DNA of 64,000 bases. Origin: Medicago truncatula. Its lineage: Eukaryota; Streptophyta; Magnoliopsida; Fabales; Fabaceae. Position 1 is the first letter of the stretch. Each line of letters starts with the position of its first letter. The position numbers were made by a program, and so were the translations under genes. Location: contig NC_053046.1 of the NCBI RefSeq assembly GCF_003473485.1, forward strand, positions 27,853,332 to 27,917,331, given 5' to 3'. The notes under the pieces are model-generated. The model ran no database searches. It had not been told where the DNA came from and saw only the letters and a program-made list of their open reading frames with translations. Positions 11,000 through 21,534 of the stretch are shown here, piece after piece.

Positions 11000-11340
11000 T
11001 AGTATTTAGCTTCAAATGGAGTCACATAGCTTTTCCAGTGATGTATGGTCCTGTTAAAGAGGGTAAAGACGAGATGTGAGAGACAGAGAAAGAGCTAGGA
11101 TGGAGGCTCTAATAGAATCGGAGATTCAGCATATTGAATCAGATGGGTTAGTCGTGGATCACTCACCTGTGCTGATTATGGAAAAACAAAGGTTCTTTAT
11201 CTTCATTATCATTATTTTCTAACTGCAATTACAGGTTTAATTAGTTTCTTTCTTTCACAATTAATTTCTCTTCAATTTAGTTTCCAATAGGGGTCCACCG
11301 AGATGTTTATCCTGATGTTGTCAAATTAGAGCATGCAATA
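11000..11340 (+). other. Segment shared with 18567-18632, gene-like but unidentified
   Basis: About 60 bp here (GTATTTAGCTTCAAATGGAG onwards) match 18571-18632, where a Mutator-like element and the hAT relic insert on either side. The following 250 bp contain short codon-like stretches without a recognisable product. Confidence 0.35.
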
Positions 11341-11515
11341 ATGTATTAGTCAATGTCTATCAGACACAGATACGGACACTGGACACGACATGGACACTGA
11401 TATGCCGATACCGCAAATAATTTGAGAAAATCAATTAATTCAGTGTAATTATATGTATCGGTGTCGGACACGATACGTGTCTGACACCAGGACACACCTA
11501 ATCCGAGGAGTGTAT
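11340..11515. repeat. Inverted-repeat element rich in GGACAC words
   Basis: Words such as GACACAGATACGGACACTGG on the left and TCGGTGTCGGACACGATACG on the right are partly reverse complementary across about 170 bp. This looks like an old foldback or MITE. No target duplication was resolved. Confidence 0.4.
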
Positions 11516-11537
11516 GTGCTTATGATGTTAATAAACG

Positions 11538-11738
11538 TTGGTTCAATGGATCCTTGGCTTCGCAAATGTTCCAATTGACTTGCCAATTGCCGAGAGGGTT
11601 TGTGCCACCAACATGTCTGCTGATAATCTATCCAACTACCCTCCACATAGCCATCTTGTTTTACAAAAAGACCTTGAGTTAACACATAAACCGATGAACA
11701 ATGAAAACGTGACTCTGAGATTTTCACTAACATCTTGA
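11538..11738 (+). other. Unidentified coding-like fragment
   Basis: A 66-residue open frame with balanced composition (GFANVPIDLPIAERVCATNM near its start) that reads more like real protein than the surrounding AT-rich frames. It has no signal peptide or motif I can name and no partner exon. It may be the last exon of a degraded gene. Confidence 0.3.
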
Positions 11739-11739
11739 A

Positions 11740-12175
11740 GAGCCAAAAAAAGAAAAACAAACTGATTTTCACATGTTTCTTTTTGTTGTGGTTTTAACTT
11801 TGAAAATTATTGTTGGTTTGTGGGGTTCTGACATAGTTGTGATGTTACACATTCATAATGACCTCAAACTTTAAACTTCAAATTTTGGTTTGAAATAAAA
11901 AATAACAAGTTCAAAAAATTGTTTTTTAGTTATTTAAAAAAAAACATTTGACTTTTTTGATGTATTTGATCTATATTGTAAACAAGATATGTTAATTACA
12001 TAATAAATTTAAAAAGTAAATTTTTTCTTAAAAATAGGAACGGAGGAAATACCAGATTAATTTGCATAAATATTGACGAGTCAATTGAGGAATTCCCAAT
12101 ACATCGACGGGAATCCTATATCGGAGAAACCAAAACCTTTACATAAATCTTAATTTATTTTGTATATAAACGTGA
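11740..12175. other. Intergenic with half a Stowaway-like MITE
   Basis: The end near 12035-12055 (AATAGGAACGGAGGAAATA) resembles the right end of the Stowaway elements at 26174 and 48989, but the left end is gone. The NCR block homology begins at about 12085. Confidence 0.4.
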
Positions 12176-12359
12176 ATCAAAGAATTTATCTGATTGGGAG
12201 TGTTGAATAAATAATGGAACTAGAAAATTTTATACTCATCCTATCGTTAAGTGATTTTATACATTAAAAAAAATTCTACTATGAGTTCAGATTTTGCAAA
12301 ACTATGTCATCTCTCCAATTTTGTATTATTAATTGTGATTACTATGGTCCGATTAGGAA

Positions 12360-13921
12360 AGTGTATCAAATTATTTACCAATTAATAAAATAATAAGTAA
12401 AGTGTCTTATCCACAAGAATTGTCATTTCATCTAAAGAATTCTCGTTACTTGTTTTAGAACAAATTAAAACAAAAGAGATAAGGGTTTAGAGTTTGCAAT
12501 TTAATATGTTTGCAACAAAACAAGTTTACTTGTTTGATTGCATAATGTTAATTAGCGGCAGTTAGGATTCTTTGAATCTCCTCTATTCATTTCTTAAAAT
12601 TAATTAACAGTCAAGTTGCGTTCAATTATTTTAAGTAGACTGTCTAAGTGATGAGTTCGTCAAGACGTGATAACCTAATCGGTTTGTCAAGTTGCACCTG
12701 TTGGCCAAACGATGATCCTTACGTGCGGGGTCTTACTCTCTCAGTTGATTTTGGTTTATCCCTCTGCCTGTTGAGTTGCACCTGCAACTCACACAGTCAT
12801 CCTTACGTGTTGGGTCTTACTCCCTTAGGAGTGATTGAAACATAGACTTAAATTGGCGTTCCTAAATTTCCAAAGGTATGGTGGCCAGTGTTCCTAAAGG
12901 TTTTCTCATCCTACAAACGGGCAGCCCTATCAGCGTCTACCTTACTAAGGTGCGAGGAGAATGGAGTTGCTAGACTGATTTAAGTTGTGAAGTCACTTGT
13001 TTCCTTAATTACTAACTACTTACTACCAGATTTCAGCAGATCTGCATCAATATTAGTTATGTCACCTCCTAAGTATCAAGATATAACTATCAATATTAGA
13101 CTCTGTCACTAGTTAATAATTAATTACTTCCAAGTTAGACAGATATAAATATCAAGATATAACTATCAATATTAGACTCTGTCACTACCTAAGTGTCTAA
13201 ATCAGGGTTATGCTCCAGAGGAGACAACTCTTACGCATTACAGCAAAACTAAAAGCAAACAGAAAATAACTTAATAAACGACTTTTAATTAAAAAAATGT
13301 CCAACAAATAACATAGAGGTTCATCTAGAACTCTAGCCTAAAAAGATTTAGTTACAAAACGCAGGCGGTATTTATTCGGAAAGTTTCCACCTGATTTTGG
13401 GCTAAAAACGCAGGCTTTTGGGCACAAAAAGTCACAAAACAGCGCCTTGGTCCGCAAGGCACATGCGCATGGTACCATGCGCCAGGCGCATGTGAGTGCC
13501 AAGTCAGGAGCCCCAGTGCAAAGTTTTTGGGTGCCTAGTACCTCCTCGTGTGCGTTGGCCGCATGTGAGTGTTATCCGGTGCTGAAAACACTTGTTTCTT
13601 CGTTTTTTTAGGTGTCTGCTTCTATGTAAAATGCCTTGGAACTTAGGAACAAAATTTCTCCCTTTGTAAAGTCTTATGAGGCCTCTTGAATCTTCATTCT
13701 TCATCTTCCCAAGAACTTCACAAATCTTCGTGAATACCATTAAAAACATCCTAAAATTGCTATGTATCGGGAATAACAGAATTACAAACTCAAAATAGAA
13801 AACATTACAAATGTCTCAAAATCATAAGCAACCGTTCTAATACTCCTCTCTTATGCTGGTAAAACCTACATAAAATAACCAAAAAAAAATGCTAAGAATA
13901 ACGTAAGATGACATGTCATCA
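12360..13921 (-). mobile_element. LTR-like repeat, copy B, inserted in NCR block 2
   Basis: The most complete copy of the family. On the minus strand it starts TGATGACATGTCATC at 13921 and ends near GTACACTT at about 12365. Comparison with the NCR blocks at 7.8-8.0 kb and 38.1-38.2 kb shows it splits otherwise continuous sequence: ...ATGGTCCGATT on the left, ACTATTTTTTTTAGTTTCCC on the right. That makes it younger than the block duplication. A short internal direct repeat (TATCAAGATATAACTATCAA) lies near 13074 and 13152. A target duplication was not resolved. Confidence 0.55.
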
Positions 13922-14079
13922 ATCACTTCACTATGTTTAAACTATTTTTTTTAGTTTCCCCTTTCTATCATCAAAGGTTGAAATTTAATTAAAAATAATA
14001 ATTGTAATGATTAAAGTTTTACGTTTTCCTTTTAGTATGTGTGTAAAGGAACAAATGTAACACAATGAGCTCATTAAGA

Positions 14080-14228
14080 GACATTTAATAATCATTCAAA
14101 TTTTAGGGAGGCTTATTTAAAACTATAAACGCTAGATTAATAAAATTTTATCCGAAAATCATTCTCTTTGTACACTATAAAGTGATCAAATAATATTATA
14201 TGTTTGGTACATGCAAAGAGAGAAAAAT
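14080..14228 (+). promoter_or_regulatory. NCR upstream module, gene 2
   Basis: Contains GAGACATTTAATAATCATTC and GGGAGGCTTATTTA at about 14088-14120, and a TATA-like GTACACTATAAAGTG at about 14169-14183. Same layout as gene 1. Confidence 0.6.
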
Positions 14229-14520
14229 ATGGCTAAAATTTTTGAGTTTGTGTATGCTATGATTATATTTATTCTCTTATTTCTTGTTGAAAAGAACGTT
14301 GTTGGTAAGCTATTTTTTCATACTTTTTAGGTATCTTTTTTTTACTCTAGTTTGTACACAATATTTTATCTCAATTTTGTAATATTATTTTATCATATTT
14401 TTCATTACAGCGTATCTTAAATTTGAATGTAAAACCGATGATGATTGTCAAAAAAGTCTATTGAAAACGTATGTATGGAAGTGCGTTAAAAACGAATGTT
14501 ATTTCTTTGCGAAGAAATAG
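14229..14520 (+). CDS. NCR peptide gene 2, two exons
   Basis: Exons 14229-14304 and 14411-14520, GT-AG intron of 106 bp, 61 residues. The signal peptide begins MAKIFEFVYAMIIFILLFLV. The mature peptide has four cysteines (C-x5-C-x11-C-x4-C) and ends FFAKK, so its tail is short and basic where gene 1 ends acidic. Same likely role as gene 1 (secreted symbiosome peptide). The two genes are close paralogues in signal peptide, intron and flanks, while the mature regions differ more, in keeping with the rapid change known for this family. No disabling change seen. Confidence 0.88.
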
Positions 14521-14984
14521 TAATAGATCCAAGAGAGTACATGCATGAGTACATGCATTTTCATGCAATGAAGAATGAGTTATCAAACGACAAAAAGATT
14601 TATGAAATGTATCTTATGCTAGAATATTCGACAGTTTCCATTTAGTTATTCTGCTCACACCCAATATTTGTATTTTAAATTATTTTCATTTTCTTAATTT
14701 CATAAATCTTTTAATTATGCCTTTGTACTCTAAGATGTTGGTAATGAAATGAAATAAGACACTAACTAAATATTATAATTAGATTATTTTCTTCTCTTGA
14801 TTTTGGATCCATCACAATAACCTCCAATTGAAACTTTCACATTTTCTTTCTAACACAACCACCTATCATGTTATCTTGAATAGTTAAGTTTTAAAATGTT
14901 CAATTTATATTTCTCTTAAATGGAGATATTGTCGGTTTATTTCTTTATTATAAGAAGAAATTGTTAGTTCTAAGGTCTAGTCGA

Positions 14985-15415
14985 TCTTCATTCCATGACA
15001 TTGCGTTAACATGAATCTTCACCGGACACGGGTCCTTATATCCCCCATTTACTCCTATTGAGGTATAGATCCCTAGAATGGATTACTCCATTAAAATTGA
15101 ACAAAATGAGGCTAGTATTAAAGATCTCAAGTCCAGAGCCCATATAGAGAATGATTAACACCTATAGGGAATTAGGGTTATGGAGGAAGGTGTGGTTCTT
15201 TGTCGGCCTTGTTTTCAGGGATACCTCAGAACTCAGCTGGTGCGATCATTCACCGACTTCAAGAAGATATCCGCAAAAATACTACATCTGGACACATGAA
15301 AAGGGAGATTCCGTTGATAGATTTTTGAATCTAGGATGATCAATATATGTGATATGATATGTATGTTCCTTAATATATTTCTTTATTTGGATGGTGGCTA
15401 GTTGTCGAGTTATTG
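14985..15415 (+). mobile_element. Shortened copy of the repeat at 9640-10440
   Basis: It matches the downstream repeat of NCR 1 up to about 15380 and then jumps to GTGGCTAGTTGTCGAGTTAT, which in the 10.4-kb copy lies several hundred bases further. An internal deletion relative to that copy is the simplest explanation. Confidence 0.45.
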
Positions 15416-15557
15416 TTAGAATTTAGGTCTACATAAAAACATATTTCATAAAACATGTTCAATAATTTTAAATTAATAGTGGAAGCAAAAAAAACATTGA
15501 ACATTAATATGATTGGATCTAGGACATGTTTGATTTATCTACGGTATTAATAATTAG

Positions 15558-17010
15558 GGTGCAGTTTAACCTGGGAAAGGAAACTTCTTTCCCACCATGG
15601 GAAAGTCCCTTCTCCCAGGACAGCTGTCAGTTATAACTGGCTATGCCAAAAACAAAAAAAAAACTCAATTTTGTTTTTTAAAGTTGTTTGTAACATTCCT
15701 GCTCCACCTCCCCATTTGCTCACAACAGCACAACGTAATCCTCACCTGCATTTAGTACTAAAGCATTAAAACATCGATTCTTCTTCTTCTCAAACATTCC
15801 AGAACACTGCAGAGCATAACAAAACCCAGCAAAAAAACCTTAAAAAATATCCAAAGTATATATACTATTCTAAGATTGTAAATATTCATTTTAAACATCA
15901 ATTCTTCTTCTTTTGTTCTATTACTTGATGATTTTGATTGTGGTAGTTTTAAGGATGCTATGGCGGTGGAATAGAGAAATTGCAAATCCTGTATGGAATA
16001 CCCACCTACCCCTTTCTAAAAAAAAATGAAATTGAAAAAGAGATGATAAAATCAATTGAAGGAACTACAAGGTAAATAAATAAATTAGGCTGAAATAAAA
16101 TTGAAGTTGGGTGTTAATGGAGTTGGGTAAAGAAGAAGTGGAGTGTTAGCGTTGGTGTAGTAATAATTTTGAGGAAGATGGTTATGGAACTTCGGGTCAC
16201 TAACTTAACCCCTCTTAGGATTATTATTTTTTTTAATTAATCAATTTTATAAAAAAAAACACGTAACTAGTGCATTATCAATAATAATGGTATACTACCA
16301 CTGTATAACTATACCCATTGAATATTTCAATTTTTTACTTAGTAATGCCCAACACTAAATTTCTTAAAAAAAAATGCAAAACACTAAATAATAAGTTTAA
16401 GACTAATAAATGTGGGGTGTTACTCGTTATATTTTTGATGTTATAGTGTTAACTTCACCAAAAAAGTCATTTTCATGACTTCATCATAGAATTTTCCAAT
16501 TTAATTTATAATCATGTTATTTCAAATATTTTATAAAATTTCATAAACACTATAATTTAATTTAATGTAAACAATGTTATTTATGTCACATAATTTTATG
16601 TTACGTATAAAATAATCCAGACCTATTAATTTTATGTCAAACATTATTTTTCATTTTAATATTATTTTAAAAACCTATTAATTAAACTACCAAAAAAGAC
16701 CTATTAATTTCTTCTCTAATTATATTTGGTAGTGTTGTTAGCAACTACACATGCCTAGCCGAAAATGTTATTTACAACTAAAAGGCCCAAAACAAAATGG
16801 CAGGTCCATGAATAATAACTAAGAAATAAGAAACTATTGTTTAATGAGAAGGTGGGGACCACGCCTGCTGTTCCCCGTACCTGCCAACAATTTCCAGCAA
16901 GTTGCAGTAACAAATCCTAGCCATCCAATTAAAAAACAATTATATCTATGGTTCTGGTTTAACTTTCCCATGAAAGGAAAGAAGTTTCCTTTCCCATACT
17001 AAACTTCACC
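15558..17010. mobile_element. Non-autonomous Mutator-like element (MULE), 1453 bp
   Basis: Bounded by a perfect 9-bp direct repeat AATAATTAG at 15549-15557 and 17011-17019. Its ends are inverted repeats of about 45 bp (left GGTGCAGTTTAACCTGGGAA; right end, reversed, GGTGAAGTTTAGTATGGGAA), both continuing AGGAAACTTCTTTCC. A 9-bp duplication with long TIRs is diagnostic of Mutator-like elements. There is no transposase. The interior contains a repeated pyrimidine-rich word (ATCRATTCTTCTTCTT near 15774 and 15896) but no gene fragment I can name. Confidence 0.88.
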
Positions 17011-17019
17011 AATAATTAG

Positions 17020-17570
17020 GTATTAGGAATACCTTAATGAAGCTTTGATGACGGGCCTCTCAACAACAACGATCTGAAACAGAGAGAGGAGATGATCTAA
17101 TCTGAAATACAACAAAGGTTAGCGGCAATTGATTTGGTTCTTTCTCAACCGGTACATTTATACCATAAGTTCTCTTCAGATGGGAGAAGAGAGAGTTTGT
17201 CGTTTCCGATATATTGGGGATCATAGCCTCTTATATAGTGTGATGACCATTAGGGTTTTTTCATTATTTCATTAATGGACCATCTAGACATTCACTCAAA
17301 TTGAGTCCATATCAATTATCTAAATAAAAATCTAATATCTTTATTAATTAATTTAATCACTAATCAATTAAGTCTCAGAATTGATAGATAACTAATATAA
17401 TTAAGGGAAAAAAAGATGAAGAAAAAAACTAAAACCGAATGCTAGTATATTGGTATACATCCTCTTCCTACTTCCCAAACAAAAAAAACTTTCGCAGTGA
17501 AGCCATATTCAATCAGTCAAACTTTACACCTTAATATATTTTACAAGATGAATCTTTTGTCTTCATATTT
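17020..17570. other. Possible copia-type LTR sequence around the MULE
   Basis: The sequence starting TGTTAGAATTTAGG at about 15414 and continuing after the MULE through ACATTTATACCATAAGTTCT (17152) and ATATAGTGTGATGACCATTAGG (17234) has the texture of a Ty1-copia LTR into which the MULE jumped. The right end was not found. Confidence 0.35.
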
Positions 17571-18569
17571 GAGTATTATTTTTTCCACCCTATAAGTTTC
17601 TCGTGCGCCATGTGTTTTTTCCAAAAATGCCCTTGCGGTTTCCGGATTTCATAATTCGGAATGGTGTTTTCCTTTGTTATAGGGTGAAAAATGGAGTTAC
17701 GGATTTTTCCGGATTTTGTTATCCGGAAACTTCCAAAATAGGGTGCGTTACATGATGTTTCCGGATTACATAATCCGAAAACCCCCTAAACACCCTTTTT
17801 TCCATGGTGCAATCCGGATTACGTAATCCGTACAGCACCAGCACCAAATCTGAACATGTTTGTAACAGTTTCATATCACATTTACCTTCATGTATTGTTA
17901 CTAGTTCTCTTTGTGCTTGTGTTGATGTATGATTGAAGTACTTTGTTATCTTCTATTAATTGTTCTGTGTGACAAGTTGATAAAATGACATATTTTGTGT
18001 ATATGACTAACCTAAATCTTTGGACATTACTGTTATTTTGTGTATATGACTAACCTCATGATATGAATCAAAATGATTCTGTTTGCCTTCTTTTTTTGCA
18101 CATTACTGTTATTAGATTGAGTTAGATGTTATTCTTTGGACCAAAAGGGAATATAATAACAATGAATAGTTTAGTATACCATTTAAAATTGGTTAGATAG
18201 ATCATACATGTAAACTATATCTTTAACTGCTTTTCTGGTGAAATCTTGTGCTTTTAGTCAACTTTTAGCAATCTTCTGCCGGAACTCAATTGATTTCCTT
18301 GGTAATTCACACATAATTTTGTTTACTGCTGAACTTGTGCTTCAGTTGTCCTAATATTTACTGCTTAGGCTTTTTACAATTCTGTTCTTTGTAAGCTAAG
18401 TTGAGAATGACTTGTCTTTGTTAATAGTTCTGTTATGTTCAGAATCTAAAATTCCATTTATTTTATGGTCCTAATGCAATCCGGATTACGTAATCCGGAA
18501 TGCAAAGGGGCATTTTTGGAAATTTTACAAGGCACACGAGAAGTCAACAGGGTGGGAAAAGTAATACTC
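17571..18569. mobile_element. Second non-autonomous Mutator-like element, 999 bp
   Basis: The 9-bp flanks are TTCATATTT (17562-17570) and TTCGTATTT (18570-18578), one mismatch. Terminal inverted repeats extend about 70 bp: GAGTATTATTTTTTCCACCC on the left, and GAGTATTACTTTTCCCACCC as the reversed right end. Just inside each end are copies of the palindrome CCGGATTACGTAATCCGG and variants (about 17650-17830 and 18480-18498). A direct duplication of TTTTGTGTATATGACTAACC lies at 17993 and 18036. No transposase. The related locus near 11005 shows a comparable unoccupied site. Confidence 0.82.
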
Positions 18570-18635
18570 TTCGTATTTAGCTTTAAGTGGAGTCCCATAG
18601 TTCTTCCAGTGATGTATGGTCCTGTTAAAAAGGGT

Positions 18636-19026
18636 CAGGAGCCGGCCCAACACTAAATGAGGCCTAAAGCAAACTCCAATGTAAGACCTTTTTACTTAAG
18701 AATTTTTTTTTATTTAAAATTTTTTTTCGAGCTTTTTGAGACGCAAAATCATTTATTAAATTATCACAATCAATTTGCCTTAACATGTCTTTTTCAATTG
18801 AGATTAAGGCTAATCCATTTAATCTTTGTTGAGACATTGTTGATCTAAGATAAAATTTTATTAATATTAATTTTGAAAAACTTCTTTCTGCCGAAGCTAA
18901 CTGTTACAAAAATTGCTAACATTATTCCATAAACAATAAAAGCATTTGGAAAAGAATCAAGTCTAATAATATAATTAAGTATGTCAATTGGAGTACCATT
19001 TTCAACCTGTATGATTTCTCTTAAAA
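18636..19026 (-). pseudogene. hAT transposase relic, C-terminal part
   Basis: Read from 19026 downwards, the minus strand encodes the hAT dimerisation region of the TTF/zinc-finger MYM-like type: LREIIQVENGTPIDILNYI, then DSFPNAFIVYGIMLAI, then, with frameshifts, remains of the STMSQ-RLNGLALISIEKDM segment. Frameshifts and stops show it is dead. The element end is probably CAGGAGCCGGCCC at 18636-18648. The missing upstream part is found at 23744-24135, on the other side of the Helitron. Confidence 0.75.
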
Positions 19027-19401
19027 CTAGTTACAAATTCGTGCTTCACAGGGTTCAATAACGTATTCGATAAAAAAATTCTTTAAAAGAAGATATGTTA
19101 AAACGACGGAACATTGTGATTCATCATAAAATATGTATGGCCTGATTAAGAGAGCATATAATCAGTTTATGAGATTAGGAATTGACATAATATTTAGGAT
19201 GAAAACTATTGGAACCAATAAAGAAATCAATGATGTGTGAATTTACATATTATCCAAAATTATAAAAAAGAGTTTTGTTTTAATACCCATATTTACATCA
19301 AATGAAATCAAGCAAAGAAGTAGCATCAGTGAGTGAAGATAATCTAGTCTAGGATTAAAGTTAAGGTGATATGTTGAAAGTGCGGATCATGAACCAAATC
19401 T

Positions 19402-19650
19402 TTATTTGGAAACGACTTGAACGTGCATATTTTTAGGTGGCTTCTCTAGATAAAAAATTAACTTATCACCTACCTCTAACACATGTTCTCGTCAAAATTT
19501 GAACCATTGTCCGCCTAAGTATTTTTTGTAACTTGCTCTCTTTGCCGTTATCAAGCGACACTTATACCTTTTTTGAGCTTGTTTGTCGATCAGTGTGATT
19601 ATTTTCCGTGTTCCTTTTAGAAATGTCATTGATATCTCATTTGAGAAGTG
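19402..19650 (-). pseudogene. B3 DNA-binding domain pseudogene, copy 1
   Basis: The minus-strand exon starts after an acceptor (TACCTAG|CACTTC) at 19650. It encodes a B3-like fold: LKGTRKIITLID, RYKCRLITAKRAS, YLGGQWFKF, then EVGDKLIFYLEKPP and a stop at 19402-19404. The GDKLIF strand and the GGQWFKF turn are the best B3 markers; plant B3 proteins are transcription factors. A TGA at 19492-19494 interrupts the frame after WFKF. No upstream exon or start is recognisable. It lies inside the Helitron and is probably captured sequence. Confidence 0.7.
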
Positions 19651-20036
19651 CTAGGTACAAAACAAATTGCAGTGTTAATTAAAAGTTATATATATGTACA
19701 TTTCTAAAACATTTACCAAAGCATTGTAAAGATTTACTGTAGGAAAATAGCATGTTTTATTTTTCTCAAGAGATTAGGAAAACAGCATTACAATTAACAT
19801 GATACTAATTGGAACCAATGAAGGAACCAACAATGTACAGATTAACGTTACATAATAGTTAGGTTTATAAAAGAGATTGCAAGTTTCATAGACTAACCAA
19901 ACAGGAATTTTTGCCAATACTTACATCAGACAAAATGAAAAGAACAAATGACATCCCAAAGTTAAGATAGTTTACGACTATAGTCCAAAGCGATACATCA
20001 AAATAGTAGAAGTTAAAATAGTTCAACAACAAAGAT

Positions 20037-20285
20037 CTACTTTGGAACAACTCGAATTTCCAAGTTCTTCTATGACTTTTCGGGATCAAAGATGAGCTTA
20101 CCACCTTCTTCCATCACTCGTTATCTGCAGAAATTGAACCACTGCCCACCCAAATAATTTTCATAGCGTGCACTATCGGCGGTAATGAGATGACAGTTAT
20201 ACTGTCTCTGTGTCTGGTCATCAATGAGAGTGATTGTTTTGCGCTTTCCTTTCAGAATTGTTCTTGACACCTCGTTTGGGAAATG
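20037..20285 (-). pseudogene. B3 DNA-binding domain pseudogene, copy 2
   Basis: Paralogue of copy 1 with the same acceptor position and the same length (249 bp). It reads HFPNEVSRTILKGKRKTITL, then YNCHLITADSARYENYLGGQ, then GGKLIFDPEKS and VVPK before a stop at 20037-20039. It has its own nonsense codons after NFCR and after PEKS, neither shared with copy 1. It is closer to a standard B3 C-terminus than copy 1. The 5' exon is not identified: the stretch 20490-21100 between this copy and the tandem array has open frames without recognisable domains. Confidence 0.7.
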
Positions 20286-21407
20286 CTAAACAGGAAAATA
20301 ACTGCAATATTAGTCTAATGAATATTTACATGGATAAGATGTATGCGAATATAGTTACATATAATTTATAAAATAAAGGTAGCATAACTGATTTTAAGCT
20401 AAAGAAAATGTAACATGACTTCTAATTTATCATCCTATTATCTTCATATAAAGTCTAGATAAATGCATGCATGTACATTATATGCACTCCGTTGACCAAT
20501 TAACATTGTTGAAACAAATGGAAATTAAGCATCACTTCCGCATGTGCATATATAGCTAGCATCATTTGACATTGATGTCTTCGAACATTTGGTGCAACTC
20601 TCATAATACAATCCAAACTGGTTATGATTGAATTTAGTTGTTTTCCAAATAGTGATGCAATATGTTTCCTAACACAAATTATGCACATGAAATAAAGAAT
20701 AATGCAATATGTATTTTTAATTTGTGCGTAAAAAAACTCAAAGCATGTTTGTGCATAAAAAAAGCAGACATTGACTAAGTTTATAAATTCAGCAATTGGC
20801 CTAACATGTGACAGTTTGGAAAAATCGTTGTACGAAGCACGTTGAGAAGAAGTCGAACTCTGACTTAAGTTCTAACTGAATTTTGACTCTGAGCTTGAGA
20901 AGTGTTGAAGTCACGACAACAATTCAAGAAACATGGTCAAAAAACAATCAAATCGGATTGTGAAATAATAAGTTACTCTAACATTGTATTGTGAAATCAT
21001 AATGCAAACTTACTAAGTCTTAAACTTCTCACAACCGGATGATGTAGGTTGATGAGCAACCTCGAACCTCACCAATTGTTACATATATTTGGGTTGCCAT
21101 TGACTACAAAATGCAAGAAAGGAACTCAAGGTAAATAGATAGTAAATGATAAAGTTACGGAGTATTTTTTCCCATAGTGTTACATCAACTATATTCCCAC
21201 TACATAAGGAAAGACATTTTTCGGGTCATTATCAAACTTATACAAAATTCTATCATCTGATGTTGACAAAATAGAAAATAATACCTTTTCTATTTAGCAA
21301 TATTTAGTTTTTTTGAATAAGAAAAAGATATGCATAGTTTGTTACGATATAAAGGTGCAATATATATATAACAGATAAGTATAATTTTTTTAAGCATCTA
21401 TACCTTT

Positions 21408-21411
<4 letters not shown>

Positions 21412-21445
<34 letters not shown>
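21412..21445. repeat. (AT)n microsatellite
   Basis: About 30 bases of uninterrupted TA alternation. A shorter run lies at about 21360-21370, and the flanking words (CATCTATACCTTTT) are duplicated on both sides of the run. Confidence 0.9.
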
Positions 21446-21446
<1 letters not shown>

Positions 21447-21534
21447 CATACGCATAATTTTTTTAGGCATCTATACCTTTTTTGAAGAAAAGACATCTAC
21501 AATTTTACTTTAATTAAAATCAAAATTTTATAAA

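Noticed and set aside
12648-12845. 65-residue frame with several cysteines
   Set aside because: It lies within LTR-like repeat copy B and reflects repeated words (TTGCACCTG) rather than a peptide gene.
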